From Allodiplogaster sudhausi (Eukaryota; Nematoda; Chromadorea; Rhabditida; Diplogasteridae): 64,000 nucleotides of DNA. Where the stretch lies: positions 2,926,501 through 2,990,500 of the forward strand of contig CALZFC010000021.1 in the NCBI GenBank assembly GCA_945643635.1. Reading direction: 5' to 3'. Below, piece after piece: positions 11,201-29,296 of this stretch (the stretch's first letter is position 1; each line of letters opens with the position of its first letter). The position numbers and the translations under genes are program-made. The notes below the pieces were generated by a model. It searched no databases, had not been told where the DNA came from, and saw only the letters and a program-made list of their open reading frames with translations.

Positions 11201-14200
11201 TAAATCTAATAATCGCCTAAATCAGATTACCCGATTTCGATTCGGATGACGAGGATGGCGACCTTTCCAGGTCGACCTTGTTCTCTAACAATAAGTTGTA
11301 GTTTTGAAATGTCCATGGAAGTTTGTGACCTTATATGATTATAATCTTACACGTCTTTAGACCGGCTCACTCGGTGCGCCGCCGTCGTGTGAAGCGAGAA
11401 GAAGAAGAAGAGATTGACGAGAGGGAGCAGTCAGATGAGGAGATGGAAGAGACAGACGATGACGAAGAGGAGGACGAGAGCTCCTCGGATAAGGAGAGTG
11501 AATCAGAGCAGGAAGAAGGACGGCCTCTCTTCATTTCTGGCGAGGAAGAGGACGACGAAATGCTTCGTGATGAAGTAAGATATCCATTCGATATGTTCTT
11601 TATTTATCACCCTCAATCTTATTACGTTTGAAGTTGATGTTTTCGAGATGCAACTCCTTCAAACAGCAATTGTATAGTATGTATTAAAGAATAAAAAAAA
11701 ATATAAATTAAATTCTTTTTGTAACTACTTTAAAGAGCCCTAAAAGTATAATAGTAATAGTACTGCATTAGGAATACCTAACATAAACACTTTATGATAG
11801 TAGCGCTTCGAAAAAAGAAGTTATGTATATATCAAAAATATATCAAAAATACAACATCCTTCTTGTTGCCTTCAGCCCGGCCCTTCCGTCGGCCGCCCTC
11901 GCCACATGGTCGACCGCACGAGAAAGCGAAAGACCAAGAAGAGCAAGAAGGCCACCAAGAAGGCGCGCAAAGCATCCAAACGCAATGCAGACCCTGCACG
12001 CGTTCGCAAGGTGCGTCATACTGTAGTAATACACTTCACCGGGGTACTGTACCTCTACGGGCATGTGCGCCACTAAGACTGGACCGCCATGTGCCCCAAT
12101 TAGTCCGATCAGCATTGCTCGACCACAAAAAACTTTAAACAACGTAAATGAATGAACTAACTCTTCGCTCACACTACTAGGTTTTGTAGCTGTCTAATCC
12201 ATTAGACTGTCATTTCTCAAAAATCAAACTGGGGTAAATATGAACGCATTACGTCAACCCTTTTCTTCCCGGATTAGACTACTCGCAAAGAAAGGCCAAC
12301 TGTGAGCCGTTCGGGTAGGGAATAAAACTTGCGAGGTATTGTGCTGTGTGCACCTGCGTATTCGCTTCAATATGACATGCATTAAAAAGTCATTTTCATT
12401 GCCCACCCTTCTATTTTATACTAACAAACTCGTGCAAATCTGCCGATATTGCAGCACATCACTGCGGCTGAAGAAATAATAGTTAGAGTGATAATGTCAA
12501 TAGTATGATAATGTGTTTTTCTTTCTTTCAGACATCAGGTGGCGTCCAGAAGCGACGCAGAAAGACTAGGAAGGCCAAGCGTGGTGACAGGGTGAGGGAT
12601 TTTAGCATTTCGCATATATTTGATCTCATTTGATGAAGCGTAATTGGACATTGAAAACGATGCCAAGGAGTGTTTTTTTTTTGCGTGCTTTGTTATTCTT
12701 GAACGGGTATGGTATACAAAAGGGTAAAAGGGAGAAAGTTGTTAGGAAAGGAAAGTATGCTTACTATTAGCTTCTTCCTTGTCTTTAGCGTGCGTCCGCA
12801 TCGGGCGCTCTGCCGCCTCCCCCTGCCGGCTACCACGAGCGGCAGCCGCGTCTCTCGCTGCTTGGATGCGGCATCGAGCCACCCATGCCTAGTGAGGAGA
12901 TCAACTCTGTGCCAGTCAGGTAGATCGTGCCCCACCTCGGCAATCATGTGCTGGCAACAAAGTAGGCCTAGGAGAATGATATTTTCGCAGCATCTGGAAC
13001 CCATTTCTTATCTGCAGTGAACATCACTCGATAATGGTATCTGTGCATTGAAAAAAAACTGTCGAAGATTTTTTTAGCAGTAGCAGATGAAGTCCAATGT
13101 CGTTTGCAGAGACTCTCCTCCACGTGTCGCTTCATCGCCCGTCGACCTGCTTGGCTCGGTGCTGACCGCGCAGGCCCTCGCATTGGCGCCCGGCCGCCAC
13201 TTCCGCCAGGAGGGCGGCCAATTCGTGCCCACCGAATCGATCAGCCGACACTTCGAGCGAGTCGAGACGCGTCTCAACGACCGACTCAAGGCATCCATCA
13301 AGGTTCCGCGACCCATCTTGTGCGCGTCGGCTGGGAAATGAGAAGAAAGATTGAGTAACGACTTACTCTACTGGCGCCACTTCAATTGCGCATACTGAAG
13401 TGTACCTAGCGCAGCTATTAGTGTACTGTAATAATTCTGCGGATATGGTTTCCCCCGACCCTGCGAATGATGGGAGTAATAAAAAAAGAAGAGTAATTAA
13501 ATTGTTATATCAACTACTGTTCTTTTTAAAAAAAAATTATGATTCTATCTTCAAGTTTTGCATACTTCTTAAAACCCTTCTTTGATTTGCAGGACCGAAC
13601 GGGTATTCTTCCGGGCCGGGAAGTGCTGTCGAGCGGTGGGCAGCAGCAGCAGGCAAGTGGCACTGGAGCAGGGGCAGAGAAGACGACTGCCGTGTCCACA
13701 CTCAAGCCAGCAGCCAGTAAGGGAGGAGGCAACGACTCCAAGGAACTCGGCGCAGCCGTCCATGCTTACTCTGCTTCCACGTCGCTGCCAACTTCTTCTC
13801 GCAACGGAAGCGTCGTTACAAAGTGAGCGTTACTCTCTCGTGTTGACATGCTACAATCAGGCAGAGAACAATAGCCAGTATCGAGAGCCTGGAAATCCAT
13901 GGTGGGCTACGCGATATACGGCCATAGATGTCCATAAAATTTTGTCTGGGTAGGACACTACAGCAGCGGAAAATCTGGGTGGGTCTGCATGATCGACAGC
14001 ACAATTTATTCCCCGCTATCAAGCTGTTCTCCAACCGTGGATCAGACCTACTTGTTGCATTGCCGTAGTCTATATTCAGAAGCAAAGGTGCACGATAACA
14101 AGTATTATCATGTACTCTTTTTCCAAGTATATAGTGATTCTTTTTAGCGGCAGAGGAATCACTGGTGCTCCTGCTACATCACCATCTGCTCTTGCATCTT

Positions 14201-15252
14201 CCTCGGTTGTCCCGCCCCTTGTTCCGCTGGCTGGTCCGCGACCGTTTCAGATCAAAACAGAACCAGGCGTCTCCCCCAAGCCATCGTTAGTGACGTGTTC
14301 TCTTAATTAGGCATGATTTGTGCAAATTTTCTTTATATTCGACACTGCGCGTAAAAGATTTAGGAAATATATGTTTAATTTCTTTAGAACTTCTCGAGAT
14401 CCTCGCCCCTCTGTCTTATCAGCAACTGCTGGTGCATCTAGTTCGGTTGTTCCGCCCACTGTACCGAAGCCTGTTCCGCCACCTGTTAAAGTCAAGATCG
14501 AGCCAAGCCGCTCTTCTAAACCATCGTTAGTGACGTGATTTCTTAAGTAACCATAATTTGTGCCATTTTTTTTATCTTCGCCACATTGAGAGTAAAGATT
14601 TAAGGAATTTTGATCGGATAATTTCTTAAGGAATTCTCTCGACACTCACCGCTCCGTCTCCTGCACGTCCAAAGGGGCTCTTAAGGGGTTAAAGACCAAG
14701 CAGAGCGAGAAAACACGAAAGCAGGTTAGCCTGCTTTCTTTCCAAATACTTCTGTCACTGTAAATACTGTGCCCATTAATCACATAATTGATGACAATTT
14801 AGAATGACTTCGTGCCATACATCGAACACCATGCGAAGAAGGTCCTCGATCCTCTCTTTCGCTCCAAGTCAGGCATCCAAATGATTCTCTTTTTGTGTCA
14901 TTAAGAGGGACGATTCGTGGCTTTGCCAAACTTATACCGTATTATCTAATCATCTGACAGATACTAGTGGACAGGTTTTTGAATTCTAGAACTCTCGCAT
15001 TTATGGAAATGTGGTATTTAAATTATGAGTGTGATAGTTCCCATAGCATCTGGCTACTGTTAACGTTAGGTTGTATGGCTAACAGGAAAGGGTGGAAGGG
15101 ACCTGTATTGCAGGAAGCTCACGAAGGAGCAGTACAAGCATTCGCTGAAGTGGGCGGTGACCACGAGTCTGGCTCAACGCTGGAAGAAAGATAGGATCGT
15201 CCCGCTTCTCGAGGTGCACCTCTTCAATCTCTACGGTTTCCCTACACCGTAA
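8284..15252 (+). CDS. PHRF1: PHRF1-like RING-PHD protein with SRI-like C-terminus
   Basis: Twenty exons join in one frame: 8284-8436, 8659-8844, 8974-9054, 9789-9907, 10029-10125, 10177-10307, 10666-10743, 10971-11048, 11226-11270, 11361-11574, 11876-12010, 12532-12591, 12789-12919, 13110-13302, 13593-13822, 14148-14285, 14388-14525, 14631-14724, 14803-14872 (GC donor) and 15086-15252; about 845 residues. A RING-H2 finger (CSIC, CAHIFHLQC, CPLC) occupies residues ~15-59. A PHD finger follows at ~157-205 (CEVC, CAAC, CAHARC, CERC). Then come acidic exons, a 68-residue Glu/Asp/Ser run, Lys/Arg-rich exons, Ser/Pro/Ala exons with IKTEP and VKIEP, and a C-terminal ITEHHAKK-type helix with DLYCRKLTKEQYKHSL resembling an SRI (phospho-CTD-binding) domain. 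Domain order matches PHRF1, a nuclear E3 ligase linked to RNA polymerase II and chromatin; human PHRF1 is about twice as long. The start is the first ATG of the RING exon. Confidence 0.85.
10177..11270 (+). repeat. Four serially duplicated acidic exons in the PHRF1-like gene
   Basis: Exons 10177-10307, 10666-10743, 10971-11048 and 11226-11270 all end in an acidic module: FDSDAEEGDQAR, FDSDAEDGDVAR, FNSYAEEDRTR and FDSDDEDGDLSR. Each breaks inside the final Arg codon (AG|GT, phase 2). Two are exactly 78 bp. This points to tandem exon duplication. Confidence 0.85.
14148..14680 (+). repeat. About 240-bp exon-plus-intron tandem duplication carrying SUMO-type motifs
   Basis: Exons 14148-14285 and 14388-14525 are both 138 bp, phase 2, and end CCATC|GTTAGTGACGTG. 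Their introns are also alike, e.g. ATTTGTGC, then TTCG.CAC and TTTAGGAA/TTTAAGGAA. The start of the next exon (14631) looks like the beginning of a third, diverged copy. Confidence 0.85.
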
Positions 15253-16072
15253 TACTAGCCCGCCGCGCCGCCTAACTACAACCCTTCAAAATGTTCTACC
15301 TCGCAAATCTTTTTTCTTATTCTCTCGCCTTCACAATTCCATTCATGTGTCTTTTAGAACCATCTCTCATATATGTATCTCAGAAGGGCAATTATCAACA
15401 GCATTAGCTGCGCTATGTCGTTTCTTTTAAGTAATCCTGTACATTGTTAATTATTCCTTTTCTGTTAGGTATTATCCAAGGAATTTTTTTCATTAGCAGC
15501 AGCTAGCGAGTTTTATCTGAACGGTCTTTGCCTGTAATATAATTCATGCATGGGAATCAATGGTCAAATCATTATTTCTTTCGGTTCTTGTAAGAACTTA
15601 CCGGTGTTCTGTACTCGTAGCAGTCAGTGTCGTCCTGTACAATCAAACTCTTTTCCCGTCTTACTCAGACCCAAGGGTGTCTTACTTGTGTTGTCTTTAT
15701 AACATTAGTGAAATTATTGATTCTTGGCTTTTCTGATGTAGTTTTTCGTAGAAAGAATATTTTTTAAAGATAAATAGCCCCGTGCATTTTTATATTCGAG
15801 AGGACATGATATAGGTAAAGAATATATTTACATTACAGTAGATGATTGTGAGAAACCAATAGCTGAACAGAGACAAAGGGCTGAAATGAACGCATATGGC
15901 GAAGTGGTTGATATGTTCGAGGCAAAATGCACACATCAAGTCTGTATTCTATGATTTCTTTCTCTTTTTGTTAAACAAGTATTGAGAGATCAACGCGAAT
16001 AAGGACATTAAATCACAAAATGTATGAGAATTCTGTGGCTGCCAGTTTGACCCCGCGTAGATCTCATTTCTT
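15253..16072. other. Intergenic stretch between convergent genes
   Basis: The 3' side of the PHRF1-like gene (plus) faces the 3' end of the channel gene (minus). AT-rich, no ORF of note; presumably the 3' UTRs of both genes. Confidence 0.6.
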
Positions 16073-21030
<4,958 letters not shown>

Positions 21031-21076
21031 CTCAATAAGAATTTAATAAATAACGCAGTTTTAATATTAACACAAT

Positions 21077-21136
21077 TATTTCGTCAAATTAAATGTAATA
21101 TATATATACATATATTACATTTAATTTGACGAAATA
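21077..21136. repeat. Perfect 27-bp inverted repeat (hairpin)
   Basis: The arm TATTTCGTCAAATTAAATGT... at 21077-21103 is the exact reverse complement of 21110-21136, with a 6-nt spacer. It lies immediately upstream of the first mapped exon of the channel gene. Confidence 0.95.
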
Positions 21137-22439
21137 TGTTTGTATTTATTTATATATTTATTTAGCAATCTTTTCTCTCAAAATTTAATCACTGGTTCAA
21201 AACAAAATTTGCTTTCTATGATTTCATCCACGAGTCAGACAGAAATATTTTTGCAAGATGCGATGTGGTAATGCTGCTTACTCTAATGTGACGTCATTTC
21301 ATTTGTGATTGGCCATGACAAAGTAGTAATTGATGCAGTTTTGCAGTGGCATAGACAAGCAGGAGAACGATCAATGCGAACTCTGAGAGGAGGAACTTGC
21401 TTGTAACGTGTGCAGAATCAAAACTCGGCGATGCTTGAAGAGATTGCTCAGTGTTTGCGACTTCCACAAAAGATGCAGAAAGAACAATAGAGAGAAGAGG
21501 AAGGAAGGAATGAAGTGAGGGGGGAACGGTCCAAAGAGCTTAAGCTTCATCGTGAGCTTCTGCTCTCTCATCCACTCATTCCCTGTTTGTCACATGGCAC
21601 TGACCGATTTGGCCATCAGTGACTTCCGCTAATTCTTTCTCGCTCTTTTCTTCTCTTTCTCATTCCTTCCCTTTCTCTCGCTCTCCATTCTTCCACCCTT
21701 CTTTCAATCTCTTCCGCCCTGTCCACCGCAACCACGTCAAATCCATTACGTCTTCGCGTGTTTGCATCAGCTGAAGAAGCCTTTAGTTTGCTGTGCAGCT
21801 ATAAATAGCATAAGTCTGGAAGAGCGGACTAAGAAAAGGAGCGGGGCCACCTCGTGGCGGCCAACGCGGCCAATTCGCACTAAACACATATGTATGGAAC
21901 TCTCGCTGTCAACGAACGATTAGGCGGGTAGATTCGTGAGAAAACGCCCTTTTTCATTCAGAGGAAAAAAACGCAAACACGCTCTTTCTACCTTCGCTGA
22001 ATGTTTCGAGGTTTATATAGAAAAGAATTGCAGCCGACAAACAAATTATTTAGTTTTTGTGAGCGATTTTGTGACTTCCTAGAAACACTTTTTCCTCCAC
22101 AAATGTGCGGATATATCTTTCAACGACAATTTTTTTTTACAGTTTTTTTTCTCTTAAACCGGAATGCTTTCATGTTTTATCAAAACAACACAACTTCATT
22201 GTTCTCGCGCTATGCTATATTTCATGGATCAGAATTGGCCCAGGCTTGCTGGTAGGCGAGCGACAAGAGTTCGTTAGACTTCTACGAGCAATGCTGCCAG
22301 ATTTGGAAGGATTGCCAGAGATGAGGAAGTGATTATGGCGCATATTGTGGCATGAAAGAGGAAAAGGAAAGAAGGGAACGAGAAAGTGGAGAGGCATACA
22401 GGCAGAGAAAGGGAGGGGAAGAGACATAGCAAGAGAGAA

Positions 22440-22457
22440 AGAGAGAAAGCGAGAGGA

Positions 22458-22506
<49 letters not shown>

Positions 22507-22640
22507 GAAAAAGAAGAATAGAAGGCAGAGAAAGGGAAGAGAGGGAGAGAGAAGAAGAAGAAAAAGAAGAATAGAAGGCAGAGAAAGGGAGGGGAAGAGA
22601 AAAAGAAAGAGAGAGAAAGCAAGATAGAAAGAGGAGGCAG
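22440..22640. repeat. GA-rich microsatellite block
   Basis: Long purine tract with a pure (GA)n core at about 22468-22502. GAAGAAAAAGAAGAATAGAA and GGCAGAGAAAGGGA are each repeated within it. Confidence 0.9.
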
Positions 22641-25600
22641 AGAGAAATTGGGGAGAAAAAGAAAAATTGATGTTGTGGTAGGATGCTGGCGTCATGTTCC
22701 TTTCCTCAATCTCCGCAACTCTCGCAGTATGCCCCCAGGCAAGATATGGAGTCGCGATAGAAAAAAAAGAAATAAAAGTGGGATAAACGTCAAACAATAT
22801 AAAAATACTTGACTTGTATTATAAGATTTACTTCTTAGTATAAGAAATATGTTGGAAGATATGCAATGTTTGCCTGAACATCATGAAATGACGTGATATT
22901 GACCATATAAGACAAGAAAGATCCAACAAACAAGGACAGAAGATTTGATTAGAAGAGATGAATGCAAGTAATTAGTGCAAAGTAAGAGCAGAGCGAATGC
23001 CCATTTTTTCACTTTTTTTTCTCTCTTTTCGCTGACCACTCATTTCCAGTCCTTCTGTTTTTGCCTGGCAACGCACGGTTTCAATAATTAGGCAGTGTCG
23101 AAATAGCAAACTGGCGGGATGATCGCAAGAACTGTTTTCATTTGCGCGAAGTTCCATCTCACTTTTTTTCTTTCACTCTTCTGTCTATTCGTGACAACAC
23201 GTTGAAAAGCTATAGCAGAAAGCCGCCCTTCTTCTTGCTACTCTTGCACACTTTTCAGCTCTCTCTCTCTCATCTTTCTCTCTTCTCCGCGTTCTACACG
23301 AGCTTCGGCTGATTGTTTTGGCGGCTTTAATTCTCGTCGTTTGCTATGCAGACGCCAGACGCCCTTTTGGAACAGGAAAACATTTGCGCGAAGAAAGACA
23401 GTATTTTCAGAAGAAATTGCAATGAGTAAAAACAAGAATGCATAGCAAAAAAGAATGAGCAAGTTATTGGGATGGAATTTGCAAGAAGAGTTCTAATTGT
23501 AGTTGACTAGTATATGAATGCAGCTCGCCTCGCCTTCGTCTTCGTTTGCTGTTTTTGTTACGTCTGTGCGTCTGTATTTTTAGAGGAACTATAAGATAAG
23601 CCCTGATCTGCACCGGAGGTTGGTTTGGGGCACCACTAGGCACCACTATTGGTGTTGGAGACGGGCGGGTGGGAGAGATGTTCGGACAGTCTTCCCGCTT
23701 GCTCATCATCATTGCTATTGCCCTAGCTCGGGTTCATTTGTCCCCTGCTCCCATCTTCTTCGTCTCCTTCTTCTTCATACAGCTGCTGCACGAAAATCCT
23801 CATGCATTTACGCGTTGGCAGAGTCGAAAAAGGAAGCGAGAGTCCACAATATAGGGTAGCAAGGCTACACAAAAATATTGAAGATCTCCTCTAGATCGTT
23901 CTTCTCTGTTGTTGAGAGAATCAGGAGAAAAGACCGATCAGAGAAAAACGAGTTCACCTGAATGGTGAAGATCATCGCGTTAAGTGGCTTTCGCAGCCTT
24001 CCTTCCCTCACATGGGATTCGTCGCTTACGTGATGTCCGACCGGTGGAGGCAGTTATGACGTTTCTCCGGTCGGCAAGGAAGAAGGGAGGAAAGAGCTAG
24101 AGAGAAGAGTGAGCGAGAGTGGGGGAGAGAGAAAGAGGAAGTGAGAAAGAGATGTTCTCGCGAGGTGTTGCTTCTTCCTTCGAAGACGCCGCTCTTCTGT
24201 CTGATCTCTCACGGCGCTAAAAGTGAATCAAGAAGGTACGAGAGAAACGACGAATAAAAGCGGTAGCGGAAAAAGAATGAAGCGGAGACGACACATGCAT
24301 ATACACATGTAGTACCAAGAAAAGATAAAGGTACAACCACCTCTCCCCTTAGCACCACCCAACTTCACAAATGAAGGACCCCTTAGCCTCCTCACTTCTC
24401 ACTCCATCGCCGTCTCGCGGAAAGGCCTTCAGATTGCCACTTCGTTTGTTACTTTTCAGTCTCGCTCCCCTCCACATCTCTCCCGCTTCTTTCTCTTTCT
24501 CTCTCTCCTTCTCTTGCTCTTACTCCCTCGAAGGTTGTGCCCTCTGGCCCCGCCCCCATACGGACGTTGCGCAGTTGGCAGCGACCGGGATGAGAGCTCT
24601 ACTCTTGTTAGTTGGACACATCTAAATACTCACCCACCCCCTTATACCTTCCGGTCCCTTCATAGACCCAATCTTGAGGAGAAGAGCAGCTTCATCCGTT
24701 ACATGACTTATGAAAATGGCGATGGGAAGTGAATGGAAGCGACCAAGGGTCAAGCCAGAGACGAGATGAAGAAGAACAATAGTGACCAGGTTCCGGATAT
24801 AGTTGGGGGGGAGGGCAAGAAGCTTCATCCTCTGCGGACATGTACAGTACAATGAAGCTGATCATGAGCGGAAGGAAGGAGACGAACTTGGCGGTCGGCC
24901 AAGTCAAGCCAATTCCCCGTGTGTGCAAGAGAGCGAATAGCAACTTATCTGCTCAAACACCCGAACACGAAAACAACAAGAGGGAAAACTCTGGACGAAA
25001 AGGAAAGTCTCTCTCTTGGCAGATGTCTATAACGAGATTTCGGAGGTTGGAAGCTCTATGCTCTGTCAAAGCACAAGTCATTTTCGTAAGAGAAGAAGCT
25101 CCATCCAGGGAGCTACACAAAAAGAAGCAAAACATTGTTGATCCCAATCGAGTCGGCGACTGATCATGAGGAGTTGAAGCTGACCTTTCTCTACTTTCCT
25201 TGCTGTTGCTACCATCTATCTGTACCTGTCAGAAGACGTGGTCGGGCCAAAATAAAGTCGGTGGCGGCGCGAGAACATCGAGTATGTACTTTATGAAGAA
25301 TGCACGCTGTTATGGAGCCGAGCCGGGGAAAACGTGTGCCAAAAAACGTGTATAAAGGTGCCAAAACTCAACCGTAATCTATTTGAATTTTTGCGACATT
25401 TGTAGTCGAGTCTCTCTAAATCACACACTCTTAAATTTGTGTCAGTAAAAAAGGGCGAATTCAAGATTGAATAGTGTGTCCTTTAACACCCAACATCACA
25501 GAGCGACCTATCTGTTCCGTGCATCATCAGCCCAGTTGAGCTGTTTTACGCTCTCCATTCGAAGACGACATGAAAGCGTATGGCATGTGGCACGGAAAAA

Positions 25601-26407
25601 CACACACCGAATGAAATTCGTAGAGGGCGGAAGGGCACCATAATGCTATGAATTTATTGTTCGATTCAAATTGCAGCATGAAAACATCTCGAGAACTGTA
25701 TGACTTTCGATCTCTCTACTAGGGCAGCTAGCAAGTTTAACGAAATTTCACAATTTTTGTTAAGTCTTTAATAAATTTATTTATTTATTTGGTAAAAATC
25801 ATCTTTTAAAAAATATGCATTGCATCTTGCTGACATCACGGTGAATTTTATTGGTCAAGAGAAGCGTAAGGAAGAAAGAAAGGACATGACAAAGCAAGGA
25901 AGGTGGGTGAGTGAAAGGGAAGGTGCGCAGCGGCGTCTTTTCCCAGCGTCCCCAGACAGACTAACTACGAATTATGCCGGCCAGCCGGGTTTCCCCCTGG
26001 TGGCGGAGTAGGCGGAGCAACAACATGGAAGGACGATGCCGAGACGCTCTCGCAACAGCAGGCCGACTCGGGCACAGATCAGCAGCATACTCTTATATTC
26101 ATAGAATAAGCAGCAGCACGTTACACAAACACGAAACTTCAGTTTTCCAGATAACCACAGAAAAGATGGCTTATATTCTTCAAATACAAATACAATGCAA
26201 AAATAAGAGTTTTACGAGTAGACGCTTGGTTTGCTGTCTTTTGAGCTGAAAATAAATCAAAAAGGGAGACTAGGGAACTTCTTACGATGGCTCAAAATGA
26301 GCTTATCATTAAGAAAATAAACGATTGTTTTGCACTGCATATTTACTTTAAAAAATGAACTGAAAATTGATTTAGCGCATATTTAGATAAGCAGCTTATG
26401 TTCACTC

Positions 26408-26413
26408 CCTATC

Positions 26414-26465
<52 letters not shown>

Positions 26466-26500
26466 TTCTCTTTCTCTTTCTCTCTCTCTCTCTTTTTTAT
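26408..26500. repeat. CT microsatellite
   Basis: A pure (CT)n run followed by TTTCTC variants over about 90 bp. Confidence 0.9.
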
Positions 26501-27644
26501 ATTTGAATATCTTTTAAGAATTTTTCTTAAAATATACTTCCGACAGCAGCGGATTGGAATGAAGGCATCCGATAACCCATTGATTGTGATTAAGGAACAG
26601 AGAGGAGAGAACGAGGGTGAGAGCAATGAGTGATTAGGAGAAGTAAAGAAAGAAAGAGAGAAGTGACAATGTGGCAGTAGGATTCTCCTAGAAACTAGAG
26701 TAAGGAAGCTAGAAAAAGATAGAGTGAAAAAGGGAGAGAGATAGAGAGAAAAATGAGTGGAGATTAAGAGAGAGAGAAGAAGAAAAAAAATGTAGAAAAG
26801 CAGCAGTGGCTTCCTTATCAGTTTTCATGTCAATTTTCATTTCTCGACGGATTCTCACACACTGTCTACCATCCTTGTATGAAAATGAAATAAGAAATAA
26901 TGCGTTATTTTAAATCTAGTTTTTTTTTGTTCTGCTTTCTAATAACTGTAAATGCTGCACTTAGTGCAGCAGGCGCAGAAAACTATTCAGAAAATTCTGT
27001 ACCTTGTTTATTATATAACAAAAATTTCTGTATATCTGACTTTGTTTGCACAATGGCGTCATTCTCTGCAAGCGTGGGTTTTGTAGTTTTCGCTACGCGA
27101 GAAATGCTGAAATAAGGGAAGGAAGGAAGTGAGGTAACTAGCTAGAATATTGCTAGAGAGACTAAGAGAGCGAAAAAAAACTGAGCAGGAGAGAGAGAGA
27201 GGAATAGAACGAGAATCAAAATGAGAATATAAAGAAATAGAGCAAGAGAGATATAGAAAGAGTGATTTCGAGTTTGTGCAACTTTTGCAACAGTTCTATG
27301 TCTGAAGCACTGGTCAGATGAGCGCGGCGCCTGTGGGGGCGCATCCGAGCTTTTCTAACTGATTGTGAGATATGTGTTCAATCACTCTTTCAGTCAACTG
27401 TTGCAATTTCAAGGCTCCACAAAAGAATACTATCGAGGCGTAGCTCTGCAACCCACTCTCTATATCAACTTATCTTTTTTTTACCCCTCATGCGTCATTC
27501 AATCCTGTCTTTCCGCGCGAACGGCTCGTAGATACATAGCTCTGTCGTTGCTAGCTCTCCCTCTCTCTTTCTCTTTCTCTGCTTCTCTCTTTCTCAGTAT
27601 CTCTCTCATAATTTGTCACCTACCTCAGTCATCATAGTTCTTTT

Positions 27645-27682
<38 letters not shown>

Positions 27683-29296
27683 GATCTTGCATCTCTGAAA
27701 CTTCTCTACAATTCCTCGACAGAAATACCATTGACTACGTGCATTTCAGATATATATCATGTCTCCGTCCACACTTCCGCAGTCTTTGCACGGAGGGGAG
27801 GAAAACCCCAACATTTACAAATGTCCAAGAAAGACGCTTAGGACAAAGTCATGCTTACATACATAGATGTACCTTGTTTCATTGCACGTGCGTGTTTGTA
27901 GAATAGTCTTAGTACCCCATTCCCAGAAGATCCCAAGTATTAGCAGACCCTCTTCCCGGTAGACGTTGCAGACTGTCTTCCTGACATCTTGGTGTATGTT
28001 TCCATACTCTCACCATCTCTTCCTCTCCCCTCCAGGCAACCCTTTGAGCTCATAGCGTATAGTGAATGGCCGAGGACAGCATTCGCAATCACGGTCTTTG
28101 ATGCTTTGCGCTCCTTCCTTCTCTCCCTCTCTGCTACTCTAATTATTTGCTGCATTCTTTCTCGCCACACTTTCCGGCTCTCTCTGACCACGCTTTCTCT
28201 GCTCTCTCACTTTGCCTTTGGTGTGCTTGTTTCCACTGAATACGCTCTTTTTCACTTTCCTGCTAGTGCACTTTCATGTTCTGTCGCTATCTCTCGTTTT
28301 CTCACTACTTGTTTCCTGGAATGCCAGAGTCTCTTTTAAATCCCCCCCCCACCCCTACCTTTTGTGGTTGTTCAGTATCTCTCTCTCTCTATCTCTCTGT
28401 CACTTTCACTATCTCTGTCACTCTCTTTTCCTTTCTCCCTCTCCTCAGTCTTGTTCTCTCATCGTTGTAGCATCTGGTGTCACTGCTCTGCTAAAAGTGC
28501 AATCCAGATGGCTACGCACATGAGATATTCTCGGTAATTTTCAACTCAACTATCTCCTGTTGCCCTCGATTCCAATAATGTCGCGTTTTACACTAAGAGA
28601 GTGAAGAGCCAAAGTGCAGATTGGCTCCTCCTCCTCTCGATGCCCTCCCACCTCATCTATTAAAAGGCACAAAGTTCATGAGCATCTATCACATTCCCTA
28701 TGCCTCTGGCAACGGTTCCCTCCCTTTATCATATCCAATTCCAGCTATGTTATTTTTGTATTTTTTATTTACTTTTTGCTGCAACTTTCTCACAAGTGTC
28801 CGACAGCTTTGTAGGATGTAAACGAACAATAGCAATCTGTGCCTTTCTGCTGCCTCGTTATACTATCGTCTCTCTCTCTCTCTCTCACTCTTGCTTGACG
28901 AGACCCCTCCCCTGTGTGTAATTTGTATTCGTTTAGAGCTTGAGCGCCCTTGGGCATTATCTTCATAATCTATTTACATACTCTTTTCTTTCCCTCTCTT
29001 TCATCGTTCATAATAGTGTAAACTAGATGTTATTTGTGTCTATTTACTGCCTCGCTGTTTCCACCTTGTAAAATGCAAATGAGAATTTTCCTCTGCAGAC
29101 TCTGGTATTTCAGAATGAGCCTAATTAGGCTGAAATCTAAGCTTGATCTTAATTAGGAGAATTTTGTACAAATAATATTTTATTGCGCCAACACAACAAA
29201 ACATTAATTGCGCTATGATTTGTAACTTGTTCGCTTTAGGGAAAGCAGTGAAAACAAGATATGAACATTTTAACAAGCGTGAATTATAGTGGTTAG

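Larger units (their letters stand above)
21137..29296. other. Gene-poor region with many GA/CT microsatellites
   Basis: No gene is supported across 8 kb. Microsatellites lie at about 22440-22640 (GA), 26415-26500 (CT), 27640-27680 (CT) and 28375-28400. A few minus-strand pieces look exon-like but cannot be linked: 24905-24760 contains AKFVSFLPLMISFIVLYMSA, a possible membrane helix, and 23712-23590 contains Pro-rich ISPTRPSPTPIVVPSGAP. Part of this DNA may be the promoter or 5' exon of the channel gene. Confidence 0.5.

Noticed and set aside
12693..13341. Overlapping ORFs on both strands around 12.7-13.35 kb
   Set aside because: Only the frame that joins 12789-12919 to 13110-13302 fits the PHRF1-like gene; the others are shadows.
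22215..22797. Long Ser/Leu/Phe-rich and Arg/Glu/Lys-rich ORFs on both strands
   Set aside because: They are direct translations of the GA/CT microsatellite and have no codon structure or splice sites.
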